A stretch of 64,000 nucleotides of DNA, taken from assembly GCF_028293835.1 (NCBI RefSeq), contig NZ_JAQGNX010000170.1, positions 124,001 to 188,000 of the forward strand, given 5' to 3'. Below, one piece after another: positions 1 through 9,477 of the stretch (position 1 is the stretch's first letter; each line of letters begins with the position of its first letter). The position numbers were made by a program, and so were the translations under genes. The notes under the pieces are model-generated. The model searched no databases. It saw only the letters and a list, made by a program, of their open reading frames with translations, and was not told the DNA's origin. This DNA comes from Pseudomonas sp. GTDB lineage: Bacteria > Pseudomonadota > Gammaproteobacteria > Pseudomonadales > Pseudomonadaceae.

Positions 1-2
1 TC

Positions 3-2081
3 GACGGTTATGCTGCGCCGCTGTTGGTGTTGACCCAGGCTTATTCCTGGGCGCCGAAAGTCGCAGGGGCCGAGCGGGGGCGGTTTGAACAGCACGCGCG
101 GGACGAGGGGTTGAGCGGTTATACCGTTCGCGAGATCGACACGGCGACCGGCGGGCTAAAGACCGCTGCCGAGCGTTCTGAGTATTTCCCGGTGCTTTTC
201 ACTCAGTCACGCAGCACGCAACCGCTGCCGCTGGGTTTTGACCTCAGCTCCGAGTCCATTCGCGACGCCACGCTGAAGCGAGCAACTCAAACGGGAAGCA
301 TGGCGGTGTCCACCAGGATGACGCTTGTAGGGATCGAGCCCGATATCGCCAGCGGAGTGCTGCTGGTCGCTCCGGTGCTGCATCCAGCGAGCAACAGCGA
401 CAGCCAGAATCAAGCCCTGTCTGGCTATGTCATGGCAGTGATTAGCTTCAGCAGATTGATGTCTGACGGCCTGCCCGGTGAGATCAGCGATAACCTTGCG
501 TTGCAGTTGTTCGATGCTTCTTCGCCTGGGGTTCCAGACCTGCTGTATCAGTCGAGCAATACCGCCGCCCACAGCCATCTGCGGCTGATTGCGCGAGTGA
601 GCCTGGCTGATCGGGAATACAGCCTGGTCATCCGTCCGGCCGCCGCGTTTCTGGTGGCCAATCAGTCGGTGGCGAGCGTGGTGGTGATGGGCGGCTTATT
701 CAGCCTGATCCTCAGTGCGCTGTTGTATAGCCTGGTCAGCAGGCGTCAGCGGGCGTTGAAACTGGTTGAGCTGCGCACCATCGAGTTGCGTAGCGTGCTG
801 GATGCCACGACTCAAGTAGCGATTATTGCCACCGATCTGACCGGCACCATCAGTACCTTCAATGCGGGTGCCCAGCAGATGCTCGGCTATAACGGCGATG
901 AAGTGTTGGGACAACTGGCCCTAAGGGACTTGCATCTATTGGCTGAGTTGCAAACCCATGGTCGTTATTTAAGCCGGCGTTATGGCCGCGATGTCGCCGT
1001 TGCCGAAGTGATGTTGTTTGAGGCGCTGGAAGAGGGCGGTCATCCCACTCGGGAATGGACGTTTGTACGTAAAGACGGCAGTTCATTGATGGTTAATATG
1101 CTAGTGACCGCCGTGCGCAACGATCAGGACCAGTGGACAGGTTTTCTGGTCATTTGCATTGATGTGACGGAGGGCAAGCGCGTCCATGAGGCGTTGGCCG
1201 CGCGTGACTTGATGCTGGAAAAACTCAGCGCGCAGGTTCCGGGCGGTATCTATCAATATCAAGTGAATAGCGATGGCAGTTCGTGGTTTAACTACACCAA
1301 CTCCGGGATGTGGAGGATTTACGAACTGTCTCAAGAGTCAATGCAAGGCGAAACCCAAGCGGTATTGAATCGGATTCACTCAGAGGACCGGGACCGAATT
1401 ATAAAATCCATCGACTTTTCTGCTCAGAATTTGACTCATTGGTGCGAGGAATACCGTGTCGAATTACCGCGCCAGGGCCTTCGCTGGTTGCGAGGTGAAG
1501 CCACGCCGGAGCGACTGATCGATGGCGGGGTGCTGTGGCATGGCTTTGTTTCTGATATCTCGGATTTGAAACGGGTTGAAGAAGAGTTGCGCGGCCTGTC
1601 GGTAACGGACGTGCTAACGGGTGTTTATAACCGCCGCTTTTTTCAGGAGCGGCTTAAAGCGGAATTGTCTCGTGCACAACGGCACGGCGGCGCGTTGTCC
1701 GTGATCATGCTGGACATTGATCATTTCAAGCGTATCAACGATCAATTCGGTCACGCAGCAGGCGACCAGGCGTTGCAGGGGTTGTGTCAGCGTATCAACC
1801 AGCGTTTACGTCGCGATGACGTGTTCTGCAGGCTCGGTGGCGAAGAGTTCATGGTGTTGTGCCCGGATACCAATGGCGAAAACGCTTACACCTTGGCGGT
1901 GGAGCTGTGGGACGCCTTACGTCGCGAACCTATTGATGGCGTAGGCGCCGTCAGCGCCAGCTTCGGTATTGCCAGTTGGCGCACTGGCGAAAGTGAAGAT
2001 GCGTTGCTGCTACGGGCGGATTCTGGGGTTTATGGGGCAAAACAGAGCGGGCGTGATCGGGTGATGCCGGAGCTGCCGTGA
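3..2081 (+). CDS. CHASE-PAS-PAS-GGDEF diguanylate cyclase, 5' end cut by the window
   Basis: The reading frame is open to the left edge, so the true start and probably an N-terminal membrane segment lie outside; the first in-window start-like codon is a TTG at 24. The visible N-terminus resembles the C-terminal half of a periplasmic CHASE sensor domain, followed by a membrane segment near residues 215-235 of the 685-residue visible part, two PAS-like domains (about 250-385 and 395-515) and a GGDEF domain at the end. The active-site motif reads GGEEF, and an RxxD product-inhibition site (RRDD) lies five residues before it. Both features predict an active, feedback-inhibited cyclase making cyclic di-GMP at the inner membrane in response to an external signal that cannot be named. 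It converges on dacB, with 46 bp between the stops. Confidence 0.9.
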   Translation, partial: DGYAAPLLVLTQAYSWAPKVAGAERGRFEQHARDEGLSGYTVREIDTATGGLKTAAERSEYFPVLFTQSRSTQPLPLGFDLSSESIRDATLKRATQTGSMAVSTRMTLVGIEPDIASGVLLVAPVLHPASNSDSQNQALSGYVMAVISFSRLMSDGLPGEISDNLALQLFDASSPGVPDLLYQSSNTAAHSHLRLIARVSLADREYSLVIRPAAAFLVANQSVASVVVMGGLFSLILSALLYSLVSRRQRALKLVELRTIELRSVLDATTQVAIIATDLTGTISTFNAGAQQMLGYNGDEVLGQLALRDLHLLAELQTHGRYLSRRYGRDVAVAEVMLFEALEEGGHPTREWTFVRKDGSSLMVNMLVTAVRNDQDQWTGFLVICIDVTEGKRVHEALAARDLMLEKLSAQVPGGIYQYQVNSDGSSWFNYTNSGMWRIYELSQESMQGETQAVLNRIHSEDRDRIIKSIDFSAQNLTHWCEEYRVELPRQGLRWLRGEATPERLIDGGVLWHGFVSDISDLKRVEEELRGLSVTDVLTGVYNRRFFQERLKAELSRAQRHGGALSVIMLDIDHFKRINDQFGHAAGDQALQGLCQRINQRLRRDDVFCRLGGEEFMVLCPDTNGENAYTLAVELWDALRREPIDGVGAVSASFGIASWRTGESEDALLLRADSGVYGAKQSGRDRVMPELP

Positions 2082-2127
2082 GGCAGTTCCCACAGAAAAT
2101 ATGCAGCCCCCGGGTGCGATCTGCCGT

Positions 2128-3600
2128 TCATCGAGGCTGTTGCAGTGAAATCGAGGTCGTCGGCAGTTTCGGTTGGCGATACAGGTCGAGCAGCACTTCA
2201 TCCAGCACTGAAGCTGTGCCGCCCACGTTGGTACCGTTGAGGATGGCTACCACTACCCAGGTGTTGCCATTGCTATCGCGGCTGAAGCCTGCGATGGCAC
2301 GTACGGTGTTCAAGGTGCCCGTTTTAACGTGAGCTTCACCACGCATTTGGGTGGTCTTCAGGCGTTTGCGCATGGTGCCGTCAACCCCGGCCAGCGGCAG
2401 GGAACTGATGTATTCCGCGGCGTAAGGGCTTTGCCAGGCAGATTGCAGCATCTGCGCCATTTCTCGGGCGCTGACCCGTTCGGCGCGGGACAGGCCAGAG
2501 CCGTTCTCCATCACTAAATGCGTGGCGATAATGCCTTTTTTGGCCAGCCACTGGCGAATCACACGCTGCGCTGACTTGGCGTCGTCACCATCGGCATCGC
2601 TACGAAATTTTGCGCCCAGGCTTAGGAACAGCTGCTGAGCCATGGTGTTGTTGCTGAATTTGTTGATGTCGCGAATGATCTCTGCCAAATCGGGGGAAAA
2701 GGCTTTAGCCAATAACTTCGCGTTGCTTGGTACCGCCTCTTCGCGGTCCTTGCCCAGAATCGTGCCGCCCAGTTCTTGCCAGATTGCGCGAACTGCCCCT
2801 GCGGTGTAGGTCGGATGGTCCAGCAACGACAGGTAGGTCTGTGAGCTGCAGCCCTGTCCCAACTGGCCGCTGATGACCACGGAGATACTGCCGTCCACTT
2901 GGGGGGTTGGGGTGTACCGGACCTCGCCATCGCATTTGTCCGACGCCAATGCCTTGACCTGATTATCAAGATGGATACTGGCAATCGGTGGTTCGACGGC
3001 GACTACAACTCTGCCACTGTCATTGCGTGCGATAAAGCGCAGCGCCTTGAGGTTCACCATCAGAGCATCTGGTTTGACCAGGAACGGCGCGTTTTCGTCG
3101 TTGCCGTCGTCATTGAACTCCGGCAACAACGGTCGAATGAAATGACTGCGGTCCAACACCAGATCGCCGGTGACTTGCAATACCCCGTTGGAGCGCAGGT
3201 CACGCATCAGCAGCCAGAGCTTTTCCATATTCAGCTTGGGATCACCGCCGCCCTTAAGGTAAAGGTTGCCGTGCAGCACACCGTTGCTGACGGTGCCGTC
3301 GGTGTAGAACTCCGTTTTCCATTGATGATTGGGTCCGAGCATTTCCAACGCGGCGTAGGTGGTGACCAGTTTCATGGTCGATGCCGGGTTGACCGAGACA
3401 TCAGCGTTATAAACAGTGGCAATGCCAGGGCCGGTAAGCGGCAGTACGACGAGGGAGAGGGCGTCGCTGCGCAGCTTGGCAGCCTGCATGGCTTGTTGAA
3501 CTTTGGGCGGTAACGAGGTGTTGATGGGGGCTGCGGAGACAGGCATTGCCAGCGGGAAAAAAAGGCTGGCGAATAACAAAGGGCGTAAAGATTTGATCAT
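2128..3600 (-). CDS. dacB: D-alanyl-D-alanine carboxypeptidase/endopeptidase (PBP4)
   Basis: This 490-residue periplasmic penicillin-binding protein trims peptidoglycan by removing the terminal D-alanine and cutting DD-crosslinks. A signal peptide is visible (hydrophobic stretch ending in VSA-AP near residue 24). All three serine-hydrolase motifs of the S13 family are present: STMK near residue 76, SNN near 315 and HVKTGTL near 425. The long insertion between the first two motifs is typical of PBP4 rather than of PBP5/6 enzymes. Length fits the family. It stands alone, transcribed away from yggL. Confidence 0.95.
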   Translation of the reverse strand: MIKSLRPLLFASLFFPLAMPVSAAPINTSLPPKVQQAMQAAKLRSDALSLVVLPLTGPGIATVYNADVSVNPASTMKLVTTYAALEMLGPNHQWKTEFYTDGTVSNGVLHGNLYLKGGGDPKLNMEKLWLLMRDLRSNGVLQVTGDLVLDRSHFIRPLLPEFNDDGNDENAPFLVKPDALMVNLKALRFIARNDSGRVVVAVEPPIASIHLDNQVKALASDKCDGEVRYTPTPQVDGSISVVISGQLGQGCSSQTYLSLLDHPTYTAGAVRAIWQELGGTILGKDREEAVPSNAKLLAKAFSPDLAEIIRDINKFSNNTMAQQLFLSLGAKFRSDADGDDAKSAQRVIRQWLAKKGIIATHLVMENGSGLSRAERVSAREMAQMLQSAWQSPYAAEYISSLPLAGVDGTMRKRLKTTQMRGEAHVKTGTLNTVRAIAGFSRDSNGNTWVVVAILNGTNVGGTASVLDEVLLDLYRQPKLPTTSISLQQPR

Positions 3601-3943
3601 TGAAGTAGGACCCTACTGCTGCGAAGGGGAAAAATGTGAGGGCATGGATGGATTCCCTCGTTAATAGTGACAAATGCCGACATCAAAACGGCCATTCAAC
3701 ACGCTGATGCGCTGACGAACAAGGTGTCAGCGAGTATGAATCGCGTCAGAATTGAGCGGCATTATGCCCCAACCGCAGGTGACTTGGCCCGGCTCCGAAG
3801 CTCCCAGGCTGGAATTTTTTATCGATGGGCGGTTATATTTCGGTTTTGTGCCCGTTGGTACAGACAAACATGGGTGCCGGTACGGGCATTTTATGGGCCA
3901 AGCTGGTAAAGTGCCGCCCGTTATTACTTATGAGGATTGTTCC
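3601..3943. other. Intergenic stretch between divergent dacB and yggL
   Basis: This 343 bp region must carry the promoters of two divergent genes. The frame of yggL stays open upstream to about 3752, but the protein family starts at the ATG at 3944, which has a GAGG ribosome binding site, so the extension is not counted as coding. I see no convincing sigma-70 pair, riboswitch or repeat here. Confidence 0.5.
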
Positions 3944-4288
3944 ATGGCCACTAACCGCTCCCAGCGTCTGCGCAAAAAACTCTGCGTCGATGAATTCCAA
4001 GAGGTTGGTTTCGAACTCAACCTGGACTTCAAACAAGACCTGGATGATGACGCTATTGACGCCTTCCTCGATGCCTTCCTGACCGAAGCCATGGATGCCA
4101 ACAACCTGAACTACGTTGGCGGTGAAGATTTTGGTCTTGTCTGCTTGAAAAAGCGCGGCTCGGTCAACGAAGAGCAGCGTGCAGTTGTTGAAGGCTGGCT
4201 TAAAGCCCGAAGCGAACTGACAGAAGTGACTGTCAGCCCGTTGATCGACGTCTGGTATCCGGAAAAGCCGATCAATCCGGTTGCTTGA
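3944..4288 (+). CDS. yggL: YggL family (DUF469) 50S ribosome-associated protein
   Basis: The 114-residue product begins MATNRSQRLRKKLCVDEFQE, which matches the conserved start of the YggL/DUF469 family (arginine/lysine-rich N-terminus, then DEFQE-GF), and it ends with the family-typical DVWYP block. YggL is known as a small protein that binds the large ribosomal subunit. The ATG at 3944 follows a TGAGGATTGTTCC stretch with good Shine-Dalgarno spacing, and this start gives the usual family length; longer in-frame starts exist but are not supported. A strong terminator follows, so it is probably monocistronic. Confidence 0.9.
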   Translation: MATNRSQRLRKKLCVDEFQEVGFELNLDFKQDLDDDAIDAFLDAFLTEAMDANNLNYVGGEDFGLVCLKKRGSVNEEQRAVVEGWLKARSELTEVTVSPLIDVWYPEKPINPVA

Positions 4289-4307
4289 TGTAGCTTGATA
4301 CAAAAAT

Positions 4308-4334
4308 AGCAGGCTCCAGGGCCTGCTTTTTTTT
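4308..4334 (+). terminator. Rho-independent terminator of yggL
   Basis: A perfect 7 bp stem (AGCAGGC / GCCTGCT) with a 6-base loop is followed directly by a run of T, 19 bp after the yggL stop. Confidence 0.9.
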
Positions 4335-4456
4335 GGGCGCGCGCAACGCTTACGCCCTGATTCATCCCGTCGATATGCCCCTGACCTTCCCTTCATCAAC
4401 AACCGGTTTTTATCGATAGCCACGATTTGTTGCGGCTGTAGACGCCGGGATTGGAA

Positions 4457-7400
4457 TCACTTGAATAATGGCCCGTCCTTGCTTGCTTGCTGCAGGCGAA
4501 GCGCTTGCTCCAGTTCTTTCATTGCGGCGTCAATGGCGCGTCGAAGTGTGTCGATAACCTCGACTGAGGCTGCTTCGAGGCAGGCTTGTTCCAGCGCTTC
4601 ACATTGGGTAATGACATTACATGCCTGGATGATTTGAGCGGCACCTTTGATCTTGTGCGCCAAGTCACCCAGTCGCTTGAGATCGTTGCTCACGATTGCT
4701 TCAAGTTCTATACGGTCCTCCTGGCTGCTAGCGAGCAATTGCGTGAGTAGACGTGTAACCAATTCCGGTTTGCCCCCCGTCAGGGCGTTAACGCCATCTA
4801 CACTGAACACCGCCAGGCTAACGGCGGGTGGCGGTTCAGACGCTTCGCCCGATTCAACCGTGGCCAGCGTTTCAGCCAAGGCATTAAGGCCTATGGGTTT
4901 GAACAGGCACGTGTTCATTCCGGCATCACGGCAGCGCTGATACTCTTCCGGTTGCGCATTTGCCGTGAAACCGAAGATGGAGCAGGGTGATAGCGAGTGG
5001 CTATGTTCATGTGCGCGAATTGCACGGCTCAGATCGTAGCCATTCATAACCGGCATGTTGCAATCGGCCAAGACCAGGTCGAATGGCTGGTCCAGCCAAA
5101 GCTGCAAGGCCTGCGCACCGTTTTCAGCGGACTGGAAGTGGTGGCCGAGGAAGCCAAGCTGTTGACCCATTAACAATCGATTGGCCGGATGGTCATCGGC
5201 GATCAAAACCTTCAACGGCCCGAGGCCTTCAGCTAACGTTTCGCTGTGTTGCGCAATAATACTGAGCGGCTCGAGGGTGGTCAGTGTCAGTGCAATCATC
5301 ACCTGCGTGCCTTGGCCTGGCTGACTGCTCAGGCTCAACTGTCCGCCCATCATTTCACACAGGTTTCGGCAGATGACCAGGCCAAGTCCAGCGCCACTTC
5401 TGGCCAACTGGCCGGAATTGTCGGCTTGAGCGAAAGGCTCGAACAAGCGTTGCTGATCATCCTCGCTGATGCCGATCCCGCTGTCTTGAACGTGCAATTG
5501 CACACGTAATTGCAGCGGATCGGGACTGTCCTCGACGATCAAGCTGATCTTGACCTGGCCATGCTCGGTAAATTTGATGGCGTTGCTTAGTAGGTTGGAC
5601 AAAACCTGCTTGAAACGTAAAGGGTCGAGCAGGACGTCGACATTAATACGGCTGTCTAGATCAAGCAGCAGGATCAAGTTTTTCTGTCGCGCAAGGCCGT
5701 CAAAAACGCGGACCACGGACTCAATAAGTGCTCGAAGATTGGTTCGTTCCGGGGATAGGCTGAGGCGACCGGATTCGATGCGGGCGATGTCGAGAATGTC
5801 ACCGATCAGCTCAAGCAGATCTCGGGCCGAACTATAAGCGACTTCAATGGCGGGCCGGTCGAGATGACCTTGATCGGCGTGCTTGAGCGCTAGTTCGAGC
5901 ATGCCGATAACTGCATTCATCGGGGTGCGAATTTCATGGCTCATGGTGGCCAGGAAGGTACTTTTAGCGCGGCTGGCCTCATCGGCGCGGTCCTTGGCGC
6001 CGCGTAGTTGCTCCAGAAGTTCGCGTCGTTCGCTGATGTCGATCCAGCCACCGATGATGCCTTGTACCTCGCCCAGCGAATCGCGAAAAGGAAGAATCCA
6101 ATGGTAAATGGTCAGGTGGCGATCACCGATCTGTAGCTCCCGATCACCAATCTGCGAAGTGCCCTGGGCCATGACACGCTCGTAATCAGCCGCGAACTCG
6201 CGCGCCTCGGACACGTTATCCAGCACCCCGTCAGCTACGCTTTTGCCAATAACCTGTTCTCGGGTAACGGCAAAAGCAGCTATATAACTGTCGTTACAGG
6301 TTTGCAGCAGTCCATCACAATCACGTACATAGATGGGGTGGGGTGTGCCGTTGAGTAAGGTGCGCATGAATTCAAACTGGTCATTCAATGCACGCTCGGT
6401 CAGCTCACGTTGTTTAATCTGCCGGCGCATATAGGCGTTCCACGCCAGGGAGCCCAACAGCAGCAAACCGGTGCCCATGACGATTTGCGAAATCAGTTCA
6501 TGGTAATTACGCCAGTACCCCCCGCTAGGCGGCACATAGGCACGCCAGCGGTTATTGATTACCGCGAGGTCTTCTGGGGCAATGCTTGAAAGCGCCTTGT
6601 CGAGAATCGAACTCAGCTCGGTGGCATCCCGAGCTGTGGCAATGGAAATACGGGCCTGATCGTCGCCAACGGTGGCGCTCATTCGCAACTGGTCTTCGAA
6701 CAGTTGCGATGACAGAAAGTAATTGGCGCTAGGAAGCGACACGATGGCACCCTGCGCTTGTTGCTGGGCAAGCACATCCAGCGCCTGAAACGGATTGTCT
6801 GTTTCTACCAGCTCAATACCGGGGTGCTCGCGTCGAATGAAAGCTAGAGTCGGGCTGTTTCGGGTGACCGCGAGACGCTTGCCATCGAGTTCGTCCAGCT
6901 GGCTCGGACTCGAGGGCTCCTGACGGGTAACCAGAACAAACGAGGTGTCCAGATAAGGACGGCTGAAACTGAAGCGTGCCTCCCGTTCCTCACTCGGAAT
7001 CATCGTGCCGATTACGTCGGCGTGACCTTCACTGACCTGCTTCATCATGTCGGCCATGCTCGGTTCGCGTCTGACCTCGAAGTTCAAGCCAGTACGTAGG
7101 CGTATCAGGTCGAACACGTCTGCGGTAATTCCGCGAAAATTGCCGCTGGCGTCCAGAAAGGTCAGTGGCGCATAGGCCTCGTTCATCACCACGCGCACCA
7201 CCGGATGTTGCGCTACCCAGCGTTCCTCGCGCTGAGTAAGTTGCAGTTTCTGGTCAGTGAGAAGCAAGTCGCTACCAGCGCTCCAGCGTTTGGAGATGTC
7301 CACTCGTTCGGAGATGGGTATTGCTTTCAGCGCTTTGTTGACTATGTCCAGTAATTCGACGTCATCGTTACGCATGGCAAAACTGAAGCCGTCAGCTTCA

Positions 7401-8110
7401 TGTTTACCAAAATTGGCCATCTGCACATTGTTTAGATAGCCCTTGTTGATCAGATAGTGGGTGGAAATCGTGTCGCCCAGAAAGACATCGGCCTGATTGA
7501 AGGCCACCGCGTTAATCGCGCTTTGAAACGACGGATAGGTTTGAAGAAGAGCATCGGGGTAAAGCGCTTCGACTTCTTCACGGGGCAGATAGTGATAAAC
7601 CATGCTCACCCGCATACCCGCCAGACCATCGGTAAGCGCGCGGGTTTCTCCGGTCCGGGTGACCAGCACCGGTTGATCTACGGCATAGGGCAGGGACAAC
7701 GTGATGTTCTTGCCTTGTGCCTCGAACCCGTTGGCGCTGCCCAGCAAGTCGATTTGCCCCTCGGTCAGGGCTTCAATCGCCGCTTCCCTTGATTCGAAGC
7801 GCAGCACCTTGATGGGCATATCCAGGGCGTGGCTGAGAATGCCGGCATAGTCTGCTGTGAATCCTTCGTAGTCGTGACCGGTGAGGGTCATGTCGAACGG
7901 CGGGTAATCCGGGGCTGAGGTGCCCAGCCTGAGTTCACGCTTGTTTTGCAGCCACTGCCATTGCGACCTGTCCAGCCGGGTGTCCATGTGGCTGGGACTG
8001 GACCGGCTGAGCAAGGTGTAGTTTTGTGACGCAAGGTCTGCTGCCTGCACACTGATGCTCAGGCACATGCCTGCAGTCAGCTTTAGATAATCCATTAAGC
8101 GCGTCGACAT
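4457..8110 (-). CDS. BvgS/EvgS-like unorthodox sensor kinase
   Basis: This 1217-residue inner-membrane sensor starts phosphorelay to the regulator encoded just upstream. Domain order: signal peptide (ending VQA near residue 25), two periplasmic Venus-flytrap domains of the SBP_bac_3 type (about 45-275 and 290-525), one membrane helix near 540, a PAS domain, a HisKA domain with His725 in MSHEIRTP, an HATPase domain, a receiver with Asp1016 (LADCNMPVMNG) and an Hpt domain with His1152 (LAHKIKGAA). This is the full BvgS/EvgS/RocS layout. The ATG at 8110 is preceded by GAGG and directly followed by the signal peptide; a GTG at 8122 overlapping the stop of the upstream gene is an alternative start. 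It is co-transcribed with the LuxR-type regulator. Flytrap ligands are unknown. Confidence 0.93.
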   Translation of the reverse strand: MSTRLMDYLKLTAGMCLSISVQAADLASQNYTLLSRSSPSHMDTRLDRSQWQWLQNKRELRLGTSAPDYPPFDMTLTGHDYEGFTADYAGILSHALDMPIKVLRFESREAAIEALTEGQIDLLGSANGFEAQGKNITLSLPYAVDQPVLVTRTGETRALTDGLAGMRVSMVYHYLPREEVEALYPDALLQTYPSFQSAINAVAFNQADVFLGDTISTHYLINKGYLNNVQMANFGKHEADGFSFAMRNDDVELLDIVNKALKAIPISERVDISKRWSAGSDLLLTDQKLQLTQREERWVAQHPVVRVVMNEAYAPLTFLDASGNFRGITADVFDLIRLRTGLNFEVRREPSMADMMKQVSEGHADVIGTMIPSEEREARFSFSRPYLDTSFVLVTRQEPSSPSQLDELDGKRLAVTRNSPTLAFIRREHPGIELVETDNPFQALDVLAQQQAQGAIVSLPSANYFLSSQLFEDQLRMSATVGDDQARISIATARDATELSSILDKALSSIAPEDLAVINNRWRAYVPPSGGYWRNYHELISQIVMGTGLLLLGSLAWNAYMRRQIKQRELTERALNDQFEFMRTLLNGTPHPIYVRDCDGLLQTCNDSYIAAFAVTREQVIGKSVADGVLDNVSEAREFAADYERVMAQGTSQIGDRELQIGDRHLTIYHWILPFRDSLGEVQGIIGGWIDISERRELLEQLRGAKDRADEASRAKSTFLATMSHEIRTPMNAVIGMLELALKHADQGHLDRPAIEVAYSSARDLLELIGDILDIARIESGRLSLSPERTNLRALIESVVRVFDGLARQKNLILLLDLDSRINVDVLLDPLRFKQVLSNLLSNAIKFTEHGQVKISLIVEDSPDPLQLRVQLHVQDSGIGISEDDQQRLFEPFAQADNSGQLARSGAGLGLVICRNLCEMMGGQLSLSSQPGQGTQVMIALTLTTLEPLSIIAQHSETLAEGLGPLKVLIADDHPANRLLMGQQLGFLGHHFQSAENGAQALQLWLDQPFDLVLADCNMPVMNGYDLSRAIRAHEHSHSLSPCSIFGFTANAQPEEYQRCRDAGMNTCLFKPIGLNALAETLATVESGEASEPPPAVSLAVFSVDGVNALTGGKPELVTRLLTQLLASSQEDRIELEAIVSNDLKRLGDLAHKIKGAAQIIQACNVITQCEALEQACLEAASVEVIDTLRRAIDAAMKELEQALRLQQASKDGPLFK

Positions 8111-8118
8111 CCGGCCTC

Positions 8119-8745
8119 TCACACTAGCGCGTTGCGTTTTGCCAGCTCGATAAGTTCTACCAAGGTTTTTGCCTTGAGCTTTTGCATCAGGCGTGTTTTG
8201 TAGGTGCTGACGGTCTTGTTGCTGAGAAACATACCCTTGGCAATTTCCTTATTGGTCCGGCCTTGAGCAAACAACTGCAATACCATTAATTCACGATCAT
8301 TGACCAATTTAAATAATTCGATTTCGGACGGTGGGCCCTCTTGGCGAGAAGCAGGGCTCAGGGCTTGGCTCGGAAAGTAATTGTAGCCCGATAATACCGC
8401 TCTTACCGAACTGAGCAGCTCACTCAAATCTTCCTGTTTGCACACATAACCGGCCGCTCCGGACTGCATACAGCGTATAGCGAAAAGATTCGGCGTCTGG
8501 GCCGTTAATATAAGAATTTTCGAGGGTAGGTTCATAGCGTTGAAGCGAGCCAGTACCTCCAGGCCGTCAAGCTTGGGGATGCTGATATCAAGGATGATCA
8601 GGTCAGGCATGCATTCGCGGACCATTTGCATGGCGTCGACGCCATTATCCGTTTCGCCAACGACCTCATAATTTTCGTTTTCCAATAACATCCGCACCGC
8701 GAGGCGAATAACGGGGTGATCGTCGATGATAAAAACGGTGTTCAT
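8119..8745 (-). CDS. NarL/FixJ-type response regulator (EvgA/BvgA/RocA-like)
   Basis: The 208-residue product has an N-terminal receiver domain (acidic pair DDHP near residue 8, phospho-acceptor aspartate in LIILDISIPK near 54, and a conserved lysine in YVCKQEDL) and a C-terminal LuxR-type helix-turn-helix (GRTNKEIAKGMFLSNKTVST). It lies immediately upstream of the BvgS-like sensor, only a few bases apart, and is certainly its cognate DNA-binding partner. Its closest functional analogues are EvgA, BvgA and the RocA1/SadR regulators. Palindromes in the region upstream of it are candidate binding sites. Confidence 0.93.
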   Translation of the reverse strand: MNTVFIIDDHPVIRLAVRMLLENENYEVVGETDNGVDAMQMVRECMPDLIILDISIPKLDGLEVLARFNAMNLPSKILILTAQTPNLFAIRCMQSGAAGYVCKQEDLSELLSSVRAVLSGYNYFPSQALSPASRQEGPPSEIELFKLVNDRELMVLQLFAQGRTNKEIAKGMFLSNKTVSTYKTRLMQKLKAKTLVELIELAKRNALV

Positions 8746-8836
8746 AATTCAGTTCCATACACGTAGAGAATAATGCGCGCACCTTAGCTCAGAAGCTTGG
8801 GTTGGCACATGAACCTGCGGGGCCGCTAAGTGGATA

Positions 8837-8852
8837 TAGGAAGTTTCCTACA
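8837..8852. promoter_or_regulatory. Palindrome 1, candidate operator of the response regulator
   Basis: TAGGAAGTTTCCTACA: a perfect 6-2-6 palindrome (TAGGAA / TTCCTA) lying about 90 bp upstream of the regulator start. Its core matches palindrome 2 at 12 of 14 positions. Confidence 0.5.
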
Positions 8853-8965
8853 AAAATTAACGTATTTCCGTACGTAAGTGTTCAGAAATCCACGGCTGAT
8901 GTTTAATCTTGAGCGCCCATATTGTGTGGAATCGACAGGAAATCACAGTCGCTTTATAGCGTTTC

Positions 8966-8979
8966 GGAATATTCCTACA
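8966..8979. promoter_or_regulatory. Palindrome 2, candidate operator of the response regulator
   Basis: GGAATATTCCTACA has a perfect 10 bp palindromic core (GGAATATTCC) and the same TTCCTACA right half as palindrome 1, about 220 bp upstream of the regulator start. Confidence 0.5.
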
Positions 8980-9063
8980 TGCAATTAGGTATTAACTTAC
9001 TTTGCGATTATGTTTATTAACGTGCGTCGGCTCTATGAAATGTTTAATCGCCGTTTATTGAGT

Positions 9064-9477
9064 TTATAAGGCTTGCGGGGAGGCGGGCTCGACGCTGGTT
9101 AGCAGCAGCTCGACCAGCGCCTGAACCCGTAGAGGCTTGCTCAAGCAGCCCAGCAGGGGCAGGCACAGTAGTTCGGCCTGCTGTTGTAGCTCCAGCAGGT
9201 GATCGTCACTTAGGCCACTGAGGATCACTGCACGGTCAATCAAGCGGCGCTGGCTGGTCAGGCCAATCAATTCCAATCCCGTCAGGTCAGGCAGGCATTG
9301 GTCGCACAGCAAGAGGTCGAACGGCTCTATGGCATTTTCCAGGGCTAGCATTGCCTCGGCAGCGCTCAGCGCCGGGGTCAATAGGTAATAGCCGTGATTG
9401 TTAAGCAGTATTTGCGTAGCGATAAGCTGAAAAGGGTGGTCTTCCACCAAGAGGATTCGCAGGGTGTTTTTTGGCAT
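9064..9477 (-). CDS. Stand-alone receiver protein (RocR-like receiver without EAL)
   Basis: The 137-residue product is only a receiver domain: acidic residues in LVEDHPFQ near 11, a likely phospho-acceptor aspartate in LLLCDQCLPDLTG near 55, and the conserved lysine in CLSKPLRVQAL near 113. The EDHPFQ start and the CLSKP end recall the receiver half of RocR, which in P. aeruginosa sits beside the RocS1-RocA1 genes and carries an EAL domain; here the EAL part is missing. It lies upstream of the regulator-sensor pair on the same strand. It could compete for phosphate from the sensor or pass it to another partner. The RocR comparison is from memory. Confidence 0.8.
   Translation of the reverse strand: MPKNTLRILLVEDHPFQLIATQILLNNHGYYLLTPALSAAEAMLALENAIEPFDLLLCDQCLPDLTGLELIGLTSQRRLIDRAVILSGLSDDHLLELQQQAELLCLPLLGCLSKPLRVQALVELLLTSVEPASPQAL

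Larger units (their letters stand above)
8746..9063. other. AT-rich promoter region of the two-component operon
   Basis: This 318 bp stretch separates the receiver gene (upstream in transcription) from the regulator-sensor pair. It is clearly more AT-rich than the coding DNA around it and holds two palindromes of the form GGAA-NN-TTCC followed by TACA, listed separately. No open frame with a plausible start and ribosome site was found. Confidence 0.55.

Noticed and set aside
3752..3943. In-frame N-terminal extension of yggL
   Set aside because: Family members start at the ATG at 3944, which has a good ribosome site; the extension has no YggL similarity.
8803..8817. TGGCAC with TGC downstream, resembling a sigma-54 promoter
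   Set aside because: The spacing between GG and GC is one base too long and it faces away from the regulator gene.
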